Both the position numbers and the translations under genes were made by a program. Below are positions 8,043 to 17,345 of a DNA stretch of 64,000 nucleotides, piece by piece (positions within the stretch are counted from its first letter, which is position 1; each line of letters begins with the position of its first letter). The notes below the pieces were generated by a model. That model saw only the letters and a program-made list of their open reading frames with translations, made no database searches and was not told where the DNA came from. Where the stretch lies: NCBI GenBank assembly GCA_012517315.1, contig JAAYVE010000040.1:1-64000 (forward strand), written 5' to 3'. Source of the DNA: Deltaproteobacteria bacterium (GTDB lineage Bacteria; Desulfobacterota; Syntrophobacteria; Syntrophobacterales; Syntrophobacteraceae).

Positions 8043-9935
8043 ATGCTCGAGTTTCTCAGAAGACATTCCAAGTCATGGCTCATGATCGTTGCGTTTGGCT
8101 TCATCATCATATCTTTTGTCATATGGGGGGGATTCAGGACGGGAGAAGAGGGCCAGATCGCCGAGATCGACGGTCAGTACATCAGTCGGGCGGATTACGA
8201 CAAGTTCTACAGAGACCTCCTGGAAATGTATCGCCGGCAGTTCGGCAACGCCTTTTCCGATGATCTCATCAAGCAACTCGGGTTGGAAAAGCGGGCCCTC
8301 GAGATGATGATTCAACGATACCTCGTCATGAAGGCAGCCGGCCAGATGGGCCTCAGCGCTACGGCCCAGGAGGTGCAGCAGGTCATCCTGGAAATCCCGG
8401 TGCTCCAGACGGACGGGCGGTTCGACCGGAAAAAATATGACCTTTTCCTCCGGCAGAGCCGAAGGACCGCGGAGACGTTTGAACAGCAAGTGGCGGAAGA
8501 CCTGACGCTGCGCAAAATGGAATCGTTCGTGAAACGCAGGGCACTGGTTACCGACGAGGAAATCTTGGCGGAGTACCGCATGAACAGTGCACAGGTCCGG
8601 TTGGAGTACGTACTCCTGAACCCCAAGTCTTATGAAGACAAGATTTCCCCGGTCGACAAGGCCCTCGAGGCTTTTTACCAGCAGAACGTGGACAAGTTCA
8701 AGGAACCCGAGAAGAGACGGTTTTCCGCTGTGCTTTTCCCTGCCGCTCAGCACTTATCGGGGGTGAAGGTTTCCGAGGAGCAGCTCCGTCAGTACTATGA
8801 GGAACACCTTTCCGATTACCGAAAGGAAAAGGAGGTTCGGGCCCGTCACATTCTTTTCTCGGTGAAGGAGGACGCACCGGAAGACGAGGTGAAAAAGGTC
8901 CGGGGGGAGGCCCAGAAGGTCCTGGAAGAGGCCAGGAAGGGGAGAGACTTTTCAGAACTTGCCAGGAAGCACTCCCAGGATCCCACCGCGGCGCAGAATG
9001 GAGGGGACTTGGGGTATTTCACCAGGGAAAAGATGGTTCCAGCCTTCTCCGAGGCCGCCTTCTCCCTGAAACCCGGCGAGGTGGGGGACCTGGTGCGTAC
9101 CCCGTTCGGCTTCCACATCATCCGGGTGGAAGATGTGCGGCTGGAGAAGACATCCACCTTTGAAGAGGTCCGCGGCGAGATTGAAGCCGCCATGAAAGAC
9201 CAGGAGGCACGGGACATTGCCTTCAGGGAGGCACGAAATTTTTCGGATTTCGCCTATGCCAGAAAGGACATTGAGCAGGCCGCCCAGGCCAAGAACTTGC
9301 CGGTAGTCGGTTCGTCGGCTTGGATCTCCCGAAACGATCCCGTGCCTGAGGGGGAAGGACTGGCTCCCGATGCGTTGAACAAACTATTTGCCTTTGGAGA
9401 AAATGAAATCAGTGACCCCCTGGAGGTGACCAAGGGCTTCCTTGTGATCCAACTGAAAGGGATCCAGCCTCCGCAGCCGATTCCCTTCGAAAAGATCAAA
9501 GACCGGGTGGAACGGGAATATAAGGCGGAGGAATCGCGAAAACTTGCGTATGAGGCAGGGGTGAGTCTCCTGGATGCGGCGCGAAAAGGTGATAGTCTGC
9601 TGGAGGCTGCCAAGGCAAAGCAGGTGGAAGTGAAGCAGAGCGAATGGTTTTCGAGAAGTCAGCCCGACAAAGATTTGCGATTGCTCAAGGCGGATGCCAT
9701 GGGAAAAATCATGCAGCTGAGACCCGACCAGCCTCTTCTGGATGCCCCGCTGGAGATGGGCAACCGATACCTCGTCGGCCGCCTGCTGGAAAAGAGGGAA
9801 TCCGATGAGAACCTGGAAAAGGAGCGCGAGGCCATCGAGAATCGCATCCTTCAGCAAAAGCAGATGAGCATTTGGCAGGCATGGCTCAAAGACCGGGAGA
9901 GGCAGGCGGAAATCAAGCTGTTCCGGCAGCTTTGA
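8043..9935 (+). CDS. ppiD: PpiD/SurA-type peptidyl-prolyl isomerase, membrane-anchored
   Basis: Periplasmic folding factor of 630 residues anchored in the inner membrane. The start at 8043 (MLEFLRRHSKSW) is chosen over an upstream frame start at 7998 because PpiD proteins begin this way and AGGAGG lies just upstream. One transmembrane helix (about 13-34) is followed by a SurA_N-like chaperone domain (40-200) and a parvulin domain (about 260-350, RARHILFSVKE through GGDLGYFTREKMVPAF to FGFHIIRVED). A second helical C-terminal region then follows. It assists folding of exported proteins, with prolyl isomerase activity in the parvulin domain. The size and layout match PpiD. Confidence 0.88.
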   Translation: MLEFLRRHSKSWLMIVAFGFIIISFVIWGGFRTGEEGQIAEIDGQYISRADYDKFYRDLLEMYRRQFGNAFSDDLIKQLGLEKRALEMMIQRYLVMKAAGQMGLSATAQEVQQVILEIPVLQTDGRFDRKKYDLFLRQSRRTAETFEQQVAEDLTLRKMESFVKRRALVTDEEILAEYRMNSAQVRLEYVLLNPKSYEDKISPVDKALEAFYQQNVDKFKEPEKRRFSAVLFPAAQHLSGVKVSEEQLRQYYEEHLSDYRKEKEVRARHILFSVKEDAPEDEVKKVRGEAQKVLEEARKGRDFSELARKHSQDPTAAQNGGDLGYFTREKMVPAFSEAAFSLKPGEVGDLVRTPFGFHIIRVEDVRLEKTSTFEEVRGEIEAAMKDQEARDIAFREARNFSDFAYARKDIEQAAQAKNLPVVGSSAWISRNDPVPEGEGLAPDALNKLFAFGENEISDPLEVTKGFLVIQLKGIQPPQPIPFEKIKDRVEREYKAEESRKLAYEAGVSLLDAARKGDSLLEAAKAKQVEVKQSEWFSRSQPDKDLRLLKADAMGKIMQLRPDQPLLDAPLEMGNRYLVGRLLEKRESDENLEKEREAIENRILQQKQMSIWQAWLKDRERQAEIKLFRQL

Positions 9936-10068
9936 GTTCACATTAACCCTAAACAGCAAGACGGGTCATATTCCGAAAGGCCCGGTCGGAAGCGATGTCC
10001 TGCGTGAATCCCCTGGAGGCGCTGTGCAGGGGAAAAGCTTTTCACCCCCTTGAGGAGAGGCATCAGAT

Positions 10069-10434
10069 GTGATCACCCGTCACGACAAGGGAAGGATCGG
10101 TGAGGAGTTGGCTGCCCGTTACCTGGAGGAGCGGGGTCTGCAAATTCTCGATCGGAACTTCCGTTGCCCGCTGGGAGAGATCGATCTCATTGCCCAGGAC
10201 GGGAGGACGCTGGTTTTTGTCGAGGTGAAATCCCGCTACGGTAAAGGGTTCGGATTGCCCCAGGAAGCGGTGACCCATGCCAAGCGGAGAAAGTTGACCC
10301 TGCTCGCCCAATGGTATTTGAAGTCCCGGGCGTTGGACACCGGGCGGGCCCGGTTCGATGTGCTTGGAATCGTCTGGAGTGGCAAGGGTCCGGAATTGAC
10401 CTGGATAGTCAATGCCTTTGAAGCGACCTCCTGA
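10069..10434 (+). CDS. yraN: YraN family (UPF0102) endonuclease-like protein
   Basis: A 121-residue protein starting with GTG after a GAGGAG ribosome site. It has the restriction-endonuclease-like fold: GEELAARYLEERGLQILDRN, then GEIDLIAQDGRTLVFVEVKSR, which holds the E-x-D...E-V-K catalytic pattern, then EAVTHAKRRKLTLLA. The family is widespread and of unclear function; links to Holliday-junction processing and competence have been proposed elsewhere. Its last 23 bases overlap rsmI, so the genes are probably coupled. Confidence 0.85.
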   Translation: MITRHDKGRIGEELAARYLEERGLQILDRNFRCPLGEIDLIAQDGRTLVFVEVKSRYGKGFGLPQEAVTHAKRRKLTLLAQWYLKSRALDTGRARFDVLGIVWSGKGPELTWIVNAFEATS

Positions 10435-11293
10435 ATCAGGAGAAAAAAAGAAACCGGGTACTCTTTTCGTTGTGGCGACTCCCATTGGAAACCTCTCGGA
10501 TGTCACCCTGCGTGCCCTGGAGGTTTTGAAAACGGTCCAGTTCATCGCCGCCGAGGACACCCGGCACACGCGAAAACTCCTCACTCATCACCAGATCCGA
10601 AAGCGGCTGCTGAGTTACCACGCCCACAATGCGGGCCAACGCGGCCCCGTGCTCATGGGAAAGCTCCTGGCCGGTGAAGACCTTGCGCTGGTCACGGATG
10701 CCGGAACCCCTTCCGTTTCAGACCCGGGGGAGGTACTCATCCGGGAGGCGCTCCACCGGGGCGTGCCTGTTGTGGTGATCCCCGGGCCCAGCGCCGTCGT
10801 CACGGCACTGGTCGCTTCCGGTCTGCCGTCTTGCCCTTTCGCTTTTCTCGGTTTTCCACCTTCCCGGGGATCTGCCCGTGGCAGGTTTTTGGAAGCTTTC
10901 GCCACACTTCCCATGACCCTCGTCCTGTATGAATCCCCTAAGCGTCTCGCTCGGACTCTGGAGGAGTTGCTCCAGGTATGGGGAGACCGGCCTGTTGCGG
11001 TGGCGAGAGAACTCACCAAGCTTCACGAGGAAGTATATCGGGGGACCCTGTCGCAAGCGGTGCAACGCTTTTCAGCTGAGGTTCGGGGGGAGGTGACCCT
11101 GGTGGTGGGAGGCTTTGTCCCACGGGCGGATACACGGCGAAACGATCAGGACTGGCTTGAGGACCTTGAGTCTCTTCTTCGAGAAAAAGAGATCAGGTTG
11201 AGGGAGGCGGTGGAAATCGTTGCTGCCCGTCACGGCCTGCCGCGACGCCAAGTCTATGGGGAAGCCCTGAAGCGGAAGGAATCCAGGGAATGA
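10412..11293 (+). CDS. rsmI: 16S rRNA (cytidine1402-2'-O)-methyltransferase
   Basis: A 293-residue SAM-dependent tetrapyrrole-methylase-fold enzyme that 2'-O-methylates C1402 of 16S rRNA in the ribosomal P site. Diagnostic parts are GTLFVVATPIGNLSDVTLRA at the N-terminus, AAEDTRHTRKLL, LVTDAGTPSVSDPG and PGPSAVVTALVASGLP, then YESPKRLARTL and ARELTKLHEEVYRGTL. The length is normal for the family. It starts inside the yraN coding region and its stop overlaps the murI start (ATGA), so yraN-rsmI-murI behaves as one translational unit. Confidence 0.93.
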   Translation: MPLKRPPESGEKKKPGTLFVVATPIGNLSDVTLRALEVLKTVQFIAAEDTRHTRKLLTHHQIRKRLLSYHAHNAGQRGPVLMGKLLAGEDLALVTDAGTPSVSDPGEVLIREALHRGVPVVVIPGPSAVVTALVASGLPSCPFAFLGFPPSRGSARGRFLEAFATLPMTLVLYESPKRLARTLEELLQVWGDRPVAVARELTKLHEEVYRGTLSQAVQRFSAEVRGEVTLVVGGFVPRADTRRNDQDWLEDLESLLREKEIRLREAVEIVAARHGLPRRQVYGEALKRKESRE

Positions 11294-12111
11294 ATCCTTT
11301 GCAAGGGGCAGCGGACCGATCTTCGGCCATCGGCGTGTTCGACTCGGGTGTGGGCGGGCTAACCGTTGTTCGAGCGGTCATGGAGAGACTGCCCTCGGAG
11401 AGCATCCTGTACTTCGGAGATACTGCCCGCGTCCCATACGGGGTCAAGTCCGTCGAAACGATCGTCCATTTTGCGGGCCAGATTACGGAGTTTCTGCTAC
11501 GAAAAAGGGTCAAGCTGCTCATCGTGGCGTGCAACACCATGTCTGCGGTGGCGTTGGAGGTGATCCGGAGTATGAGTCCCGTCCCGGTGTTGGACGTGAT
11601 CCATGCGGGTGCCAAGAGTGCGGCGGAGGCCACCAGGTCGGGATACGTGGCCGTGATCGGCACGCCGGCGACTATTGAGAGCAATGCTTACGTGAAGGCC
11701 ATTCATCGACTGGATCCGGCCATCCGGGTCGTCTCTCAGGCTTGTGCCCTTTTTGTTCCCCTGGTGGAGGAAGGGTGGCTCGACCACCCCATCACAAAGC
11801 TCACGGCAAAGGAATATCTCCGGTCGATCCTTCAACACCCCGTGGACAGCCTGGTGCTCGGCTGCACCCACTATCCCCTCATCAAGCCGGTCATCCGTGA
11901 AGTGGTGGGAAACCGCGTTCAACTGGTGGATTCCGCAGAGGCCATGGCACAAGAGGCCGAACGGGTCCTCCAGGAAAGGGGACTTTCCAGACCCTCTTCT
12001 GCACTACCGGAATACAGGTTCTGCGTGACCGATATCCCGCTGCGATTCCGGACCATCGGCGAGCGTTTTTTGGGGCGGAGCCTTTCGAGTGTGGAGGTTG
12101 TGCAACTGTGA
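11290..12111 (+). CDS. murI: Glutamate racemase
   Basis: Converts L-glutamate to D-glutamate for peptidoglycan. The 273-residue protein has the signature IGVFDSGVGGLTV, the first catalytic cysteine region LLIVACNTMSA and the second LVLGCTHYPLI, plus YFGDTARVPYG. The start ATG overlaps the rsmI stop. All active-site motifs are intact. The transcript probably ends here, because the next gene is on the opposite strand. Confidence 0.95.
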   Translation: MNPLQGAADRSSAIGVFDSGVGGLTVVRAVMERLPSESILYFGDTARVPYGVKSVETIVHFAGQITEFLLRKRVKLLIVACNTMSAVALEVIRSMSPVPVLDVIHAGAKSAAEATRSGYVAVIGTPATIESNAYVKAIHRLDPAIRVVSQACALFVPLVEEGWLDHPITKLTAKEYLRSILQHPVDSLVLGCTHYPLIKPVIREVVGNRVQLVDSAEAMAQEAERVLQERGLSRPSSALPEYRFCVTDIPLRFRTIGERFLGRSLSSVEVVQL

Positions 12112-12252
12112 AAAGTGTTGAAACGGTCGACTGCTACCCCGTTCTCGCAACGCCCCCTTGGCCGGGACGCTTCCCGACAGGGCGCGGACGGCAACTGCGG
12201 GAATCCTGTCCGATGCATCCGACGTCACTGCCGCCGGGAACACGACGGTCGA

Positions 12253-12891
12253 TCATGGAGTTGCCAGCACTTGGAGCGACACGAGGTGCTGGGGGGCGCC
12301 TTCCAAATGCGTGAGCAGTTCATCCGTTGCGGTGAGTTGATCGTCGATCCGGATTTCCCTGCACTTCTTCCAGAAGGAATCCGGCTGATTGGCCAGAAAT
12401 CGGGTGAGTGCAAGGGAATCCAACAGGATCCCGACCCGAAGGAAGGATTCCCCCAATTCCGCAGCCACCAGGTTGAACAGCTTCATTTTAAAAAAACCCG
12501 GTTTTTCGTTGTATTGGGAGGGATCGTTGTCGTAAGTGGTCCCGGAACGCATCACCCTGTAATATCCCCCTTTTCGGTAGGCCGCTCCGACGAATCCGGG
12601 CATCGCGGCGGAAAGTGCCACAACGGAAGCTTCACCCACCACCGACGCCTCCAGATCGTCGATGGCCTTACCGTCGAGAAACACCGTCTGCACCCGCTCC
12701 TCAAGGTATTCCGGTGAAAGGCCGATCTCCTCACAGAGTACCTGGCGCAGGTTTCGCCCTATTCGTGTCTTTACTAGGAAGCCTTGGCCGAGGAGGGGAA
12801 ACCAGGTGGCGAGACCTTCAGGGGTCGTTCCAATCCGTATTGTTTCCCTTGCTGATGGGTTTGCCACGCCACTCGCACTGGTATTTATCAT
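12253..12891 (-). CDS. Conserved-looking hypothetical protein
   Basis: I do not recognise this 212-residue protein. The start is set at 12891 (MINTSASG), which has a purine-rich GAGGAACAAAGAG stretch upstream. The open frame itself reaches 12981, but those codons look like leader. The sequence has a globular composition: RIGRNLRQVLCEEIGLSP, then a hydrophobic core SVVALSAAMPGFVGAAYRKG and an acidic helical C-terminus. There is no signal peptide or transmembrane helix. It is convergent with murI and divergent from the ClpX-like gene. Its codon use and lack of internal stops support a real gene. Confidence 0.6.
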   Translation of the reverse strand: MINTSASGVANPSARETIRIGTTPEGLATWFPLLGQGFLVKTRIGRNLRQVLCEEIGLSPEYLEERVQTVFLDGKAIDDLEASVVGEASVVALSAAMPGFVGAAYRKGGYYRVMRSGTTYDNDPSQYNEKPGFFKMKLFNLVAAELGESFLRVGILLDSLALTRFLANQPDSFWKKCREIRIDDQLTATDELLTHLEGAPQHLVSLQVLATP

Positions 12892-13028
12892 TTTCTCTTT
12901 GTTCCTCTTCGTTCCTGGGCGGCGGTGGAGGTTCTGTTGAAATGAGTCTGCTGAGCGTTTATATTTACCATGCCTGCGCATCTGATTATAGTTATTAATT
13001 TAGCGACAAAACCCTAGAGGTCGCGCAC

Positions 13029-14804
13029 ATGTCCGACGACATACCCAAGATTCCCGATCACGAGGAACTGGAAAAGGAACTCAGTGATTATCTCACGAAG
13101 AAGTATGGATACAGGATCAAGGTGATATCGCCCATGATGATGCCCCAGACCAAGGACACCCAGGAAGCGTTGAAGAAGACGGACCTTTCGGAAAAGATCA
13201 AGTTCGATCTGAAGCCTGAAGAGCTGGAAAGTTACCTGGATCAATATGTGATCAAGCAGGATGAGGCGAAAGCCGTCCTCGCGACCAAGATCTGCACGCA
13301 TTACAACCGCATCAAATACCAGTTCCGCAAGGGGCGGTCTTCCAGGGAACCGATGGTGGGAAGTGTCAAAAACAACGTCCTCCTCATCGGTCCAACTGGA
13401 GTTGGAAAGACCTATCTCGTCAAACTTATCGCTCAAAAGCTTGGAGTCCCCTTTGTGAAGGGCGATGCCACCAAGTTCAGTGAAACAGGTTACGTGGGGG
13501 GCGATGTGGAGGACTTGGTGCGGGAACTGGTGGTGGAAGCGGGAGACGACATTGAACTGGCCCAGTGCGGGATCATTTACGTCGACGAGGTGGACAAGAT
13601 CGCATCTTCTCACCAGATCATCGGTCCGGACGTTTCTCGGACGGGTGTGCAGAGGGCTCTTCTCAAGCCCATGGAAGAGACGGAAGTGGATTTGAAGGTG
13701 GCCCACGACCCCATCTCCCAGATTCAGGCCATCGAGCATTACAGGAAGACGGGAAAACGGGAGAAGCGAACGGTCAACACCAGGAACATTCTCTTCATCA
13801 TGAGCGGAGCTTTCAACGACCTTGCGCCCATCGTGAAAAGGCGGCTTCAGAAACAGGGAATCGGCTTCGGGGCACAGATTCACAGTAAGGAGGACGATGT
13901 CAAGTCCCTCAAGCAGGTCAAAGCGGAAGACATGATCGAGTATGGTTTCGAGAGCGAGTTTGTGGGGCGCATCCCGGTCATTGCCGTGTTGGAACCCCTT
14001 GAGGTGGAAGACCTTTACCAGATCCTCAGGAACCCTAACAATCCCATCATCTTGGGCAAGAAAGAAGATTTTCGCAGCTACGGCATCGATATCAAGTTCG
14101 ACGATGAGGCGCTTCACTGCCTTGCCGCGAAGGCCTACGAGGAGAGAACCGGGGCCCGCGGGCTGGTCAGTGTCATTGAGCGGGTCCTGCTTCCATTTGA
14201 AAAGAGCCTTCCCTCTTCCTCCATCAGGTATCTCGTCATCACCCGGGAGGTGGTGGAGCATCCCCAGGAGGAGTTGAAACGTTTGCTGAAGGACCCGGAC
14301 GATCCCATAAGGGTCCAGAGATACCAGAGAATGCTCAACGAGGAGAAATCCGCGCTGCTGGATCAACTCTCCAAAAAACAGAGTCACTACATCCAAAACT
14401 ACCCCCTGGTGTTCACCCCCGAGAGGGTCGAACTCGTAGTGGACCATCATCTGAGAACGGGTTTGCCCATCGAGGGGATCTTCGATGAAACGATTCTCCT
14501 GTACAACCAGATCAAGGTTTTTGAAAGCGACTTCTTTGAACGATACGGATTCAAGGTGCGTTTCGATGAAGAGGCAGTGAACGAAATCATCTCCAGGGCA
14601 CTCCAGAGGGACTCGTCCGCCACGGTGATCTGTCACGGCATATCCAGGGATTATGACTACGGCTTCAAACTCATCTTCGACCGCACCGGTCAGACGGAGT
14701 TCGTGGCGCCCAAAATGGCCGTTGTGCACCCGCAGGTTTTCATGGATGAATTGATTCGGGAGAGCTACAGGCACAATCCCTTCAATTCGGGCGAATCCGA
14801 TTGA
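13029..14804 (+). CDS. ClpX-like AAA+ unfoldase without zinc-binding domain
   Basis: A 591-residue ATPase. It has Walker A GPTGVGKT (121-128), Walker B IIYVDEVDK (182-190), the pore-region motif GYVGGDVEDLV, an arginine-finger-like GR (313-314) and sensor 2 GARG (375-378). All are typical of ClpX/HslU. The ClpP-docking tripeptide IGF is present (278-280, in GIGFGAQ). The four-cysteine zinc domain of true ClpX is absent; the N-terminus is instead a short charged segment. Beyond the AAA+ core there is an extra C-terminal region of about 180 residues with no motif I know. It may feed ClpP with a different substrate set. GAGGT lies upstream of the start. Confidence 0.85.
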   Translation: MSDDIPKIPDHEELEKELSDYLTKKYGYRIKVISPMMMPQTKDTQEALKKTDLSEKIKFDLKPEELESYLDQYVIKQDEAKAVLATKICTHYNRIKYQFRKGRSSREPMVGSVKNNVLLIGPTGVGKTYLVKLIAQKLGVPFVKGDATKFSETGYVGGDVEDLVRELVVEAGDDIELAQCGIIYVDEVDKIASSHQIIGPDVSRTGVQRALLKPMEETEVDLKVAHDPISQIQAIEHYRKTGKREKRTVNTRNILFIMSGAFNDLAPIVKRRLQKQGIGFGAQIHSKEDDVKSLKQVKAEDMIEYGFESEFVGRIPVIAVLEPLEVEDLYQILRNPNNPIILGKKEDFRSYGIDIKFDDEALHCLAAKAYEERTGARGLVSVIERVLLPFEKSLPSSSIRYLVITREVVEHPQEELKRLLKDPDDPIRVQRYQRMLNEEKSALLDQLSKKQSHYIQNYPLVFTPERVELVVDHHLRTGLPIEGIFDETILLYNQIKVFESDFFERYGFKVRFDEEAVNEIISRALQRDSSATVICHGISRDYDYGFKLIFDRTGQTEFVAPKMAVVHPQVFMDELIRESYRHNPFNSGESD

Positions 14805-15099
14805 AATGTGATGCTCCCGAGACCTCTCAAGACTTCTTTTTTTTGCGGGAACCCTTCCAACTTGTGGTTGAATCTGGAAGAATTCCTGTGCGTTGCTCAT
14901 GTCAAGATGCCCTCTGCCCGCACCGGATGCCTGTTTGAGAGTTGCGTTGGGAGATGCTCTCCCTTAATGAGGGATTCGTGACCGTTGAACGGCTTGCGAG
15001 TTAGGTCCTTCGGGGTGCCGTCCGTTGGGGGCGGAATTGGAGGGCCGAAAGCGGTCGGCCTGCTAAATGACTCGCCCAGGGACTTGGAGATGGATACAC

Positions 15100-16278
15100 A
15101 TGATCGGAATTTCAAAGCTTTACTGTGGAACGGTGGAACCATCCGACGCTCTGCGCTATGGGCGACAAAGCGGCAGGCTTCCCTCCCATTTGCTCCAGTT
15201 TTCCGCAGACAAAAAGCCGGTGGTTGTGTGGAACGTCACGAGGCGGTGTAACCTCAAATGCATTCACTGTTACGCCCACGCCAAGGATGAGTCTTTCCCC
15301 GACGAACTCTCGACGGTGGAAGGAAAGCTGCTCTTGGACGACCTCGCCGGGTTCGGCTGCCCGGTTGTGCTGTTCTCGGGAGGTGAGCCCCTCATGAGGC
15401 CCGACCTGGTGGAACTGGCGGACTACGCGGTGAAAAAGGGAATGCGGGCTGTCATCTCCACCAACGGGACACTCATCACCCCTTTGGTGGCAAAAGAATT
15501 GAAAACCGTAGGCCTGTCTTACGTCGGCATCAGCCTCGACGGGATGGAGGCAGTCAACGACCGATTCCGCGGCGTGAGTGGAGCGTTCAGGAAGGCTTTG
15601 CAGGGGATCGAAGCCTGCAAGGAGGCCGGGATCAAAGTGGGTCTTCGTTTCACCATGAACCGGCTCAACAGCCTGGAGATTCCCTCCATCTTCGACCTGC
15701 TTGAAGAAAGGGAAATCCCCCGGGTCTGCTTCTATCACCTTGTCTATGCGGGTAGGGGCAGCAGGCTCATGAAGGAAGACCTGTCACACGAAGAGACACG
15801 CCGGGCGGTGGATCTCATCATCGACCGGACCGTGGACCTGCATCGCCGGGGCAATGAGAAAGAGGTTCTCACGGTGGACAATCATGCTGATGGACCTTAC
15901 CTCTACCTGAGACTCGTGCGCGCGGGCAACCCAAGGGCCGGTGAGGTACTGGAGCTTCTGAAGATGAACGAGGGGAACAACTCGGGGCGGGGCATCGGAT
16001 GTGTCAGCTGGGACGGATCCGTTCATGCAGACCAGTTCTGGAGACACCACTCTTTCGGGAACGTGCGTGAGAGACCTTTCAGCACTATCTGGACGGACCT
16101 CTCAGATCCTCTCATGAAGCGCCTGAAAAACAAAAAACAGTATGTTACGGGCAGGTGTTCCCGTTGCAAATGGCTGGACGTGTGCGGAGGGAATTTCCGG
16201 GTGAGGGCGGAAGCGGCGACGGGGGATCTTTGGGCGCCGGACCCTGCCTGCTACCTCACCGATGAGGAAATCAGCTGA
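15100..16278 (+). CDS. ahbC: AhbC, 12,18-didecarboxysiroheme deacetylase (radical SAM)
   Basis: Radical SAM enzyme of the siroheme-dependent haem pathway. It removes the two acetate side chains of didecarboxysiroheme to give Fe-coproporphyrin III. The start at 15100 (MIGISKLYCGT) has GGAG upstream and matches family N-termini. The SAM cluster motif CNLKCIHC is near residue 52, followed by SGGEPL and a C-terminal SPASM-like cysteine set (CSRCKWLDVCGGN). The neighbours hemB and ahbD, on the same strand, settle the assignment against the related NirJ/PqqE-type proteins. It contains 392 residues. The gene is 58 bases upstream of hemB. Confidence 0.88.
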   Translation: MIGISKLYCGTVEPSDALRYGRQSGRLPSHLLQFSADKKPVVVWNVTRRCNLKCIHCYAHAKDESFPDELSTVEGKLLLDDLAGFGCPVVLFSGGEPLMRPDLVELADYAVKKGMRAVISTNGTLITPLVAKELKTVGLSYVGISLDGMEAVNDRFRGVSGAFRKALQGIEACKEAGIKVGLRFTMNRLNSLEIPSIFDLLEEREIPRVCFYHLVYAGRGSRLMKEDLSHEETRRAVDLIIDRTVDLHRRGNEKEVLTVDNHADGPYLYLRLVRAGNPRAGEVLELLKMNEGNNSGRGIGCVSWDGSVHADQFWRHHSFGNVRERPFSTIWTDLSDPLMKRLKNKKQYVTGRCSRCKWLDVCGGNFRVRAEAATGDLWAPDPACYLTDEEIS

Positions 16279-16335
16279 AGGCTGCTCCCTGACTTCTGCC
16301 GCACAACCTTCTTGAACCCAAGTCGAGGCTGTCCC

Positions 16336-17310
16336 ATGTATTTTCCTGCTTATCGACCCAGGCGTCTGCGCCGCACGGAAAATCTGCGCCGCATGGTTCG
16401 CGAGACCCGTCTTTCTGTTGACGATTTCATTTACCCCCTTTTCGCGGCTCCGGGAAAGGGTGTGAAAAACCCTGTCCCGTCCATGCCCGGCGTCTTTCAG
16501 ATGTCCGTGGACCAGCTCCTGGAAGAAGTGGAAAGTGTCAGTGCACTCCGCATTCCCGCTATTCTTCTTTTTGGGCTCCCCCGGGAAAAGGATGAGCAGG
16601 GCAGTGAGGCCCATGCGTCGGACGGCGTTGTCCAGGTGGCGGTCCGGGCCATCAAGGACCGTTTTCCCGACCTGGTTGTGGTCACCGATGTGTGCCTTTG
16701 CGAATATACCAGTCACGGGCACTGTGGAGTCCTCCATGGTCGGGAGGTGGACAACGACGCCACCCTCGACATTCTGACCAGGGTGGCCCTCTCCCACGCC
16801 CGGGCCGGGGCGGACATGGTCGCCCCTTCGGACATGATGGACGGCCGGGTACGATCCATTCGGCAGGCTCTGGATGAATGCGGTTTTGAGCAGGTGAGCA
16901 TCCTGTCTTATGCGGCAAAGTACTGCTCCGCTTTCTACGGACCGTTCAGGGAAGCCGCCCAGTCGGCCCCCCAATTCGGGGACCGCCGGGCTTACCAGAT
17001 GGATGCAGCCAACGGGATGGAGGCGTTGCGTGAGGTCGCCCTTGATATCGAGGAGGGTGCCGACATCGTCATGGTGAAGCCGGCTCTCCCTTATCTCGAT
17101 GTCATTCGCAAGGTGAAGGAGAGCTTCAACCGCCCAGTGGCCGCCTACAACGTGAGTGGCGAGTATTCCATGATCAAGGCGGCGGTGGAACGGGGGTGGC
17201 TTGATGAAAGGAAGGTCGTGTTGGAGACATTGACGGCCATTCGAAGGGCTGGGGCCGATTTGATCCTGACATATTTCGCCAAGGATGCCTCCCGATATCT
17301 CCAGGAATGA
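16336..17310 (+). CDS. hemB: Delta-aminolevulinic acid dehydratase (porphobilinogen synthase)
   Basis: Condenses two 5-aminolevulinate molecules to porphobilinogen. The 324-residue protein starts at 16336 ([13 protein letters not shown]) behind a GAGG site. It has the zinc-type metal site [14 protein letters not shown] with three cysteines, the Schiff-base lysines in [16 protein letters not shown] and [12 protein letters not shown], and GEYSMIKAA. It sits between ahbC and ahbD, the usual arrangement in sulfate reducers that make haem from siroheme. Confidence 0.95.
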   Translation: MYFPAYRPRRLRRTENLRRMVRETRLSVDDFIYPLFAAPGKGVKNPVPSMPGVFQMSVDQLLEEVESVSALRIPAILLFGLPREKDEQGSEAHASDGVVQVAVRAIKDRFPDLVVVTDVCLCEYTSHGHCGVLHGREVDNDATLDILTRVALSHARAGADMVAPSDMMDGRVRSIRQALDECGFEQVSILSYAAKYCSAFYGPFREAAQSAPQFGDRRAYQMDAANGMEALREVALDIEEGADIVMVKPALPYLDVIRKVKESFNRPVAAYNVSGEYSMIKAAVERGWLDERKVVLETLTAIRRAGADLILTYFAKDASRYLQE

Positions 17311-17345
17311 GGAAGGCGCTTTAGGGAGTTCTGAAAGGGAAGTGC

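Noticed and set aside
13014-14900. A 628-codon open frame on the minus strand
   Set aside because: It is the antisense of the ClpX-like gene. The GC-rich third codon positions keep the opposite strand open; its translation has no domain resemblance.
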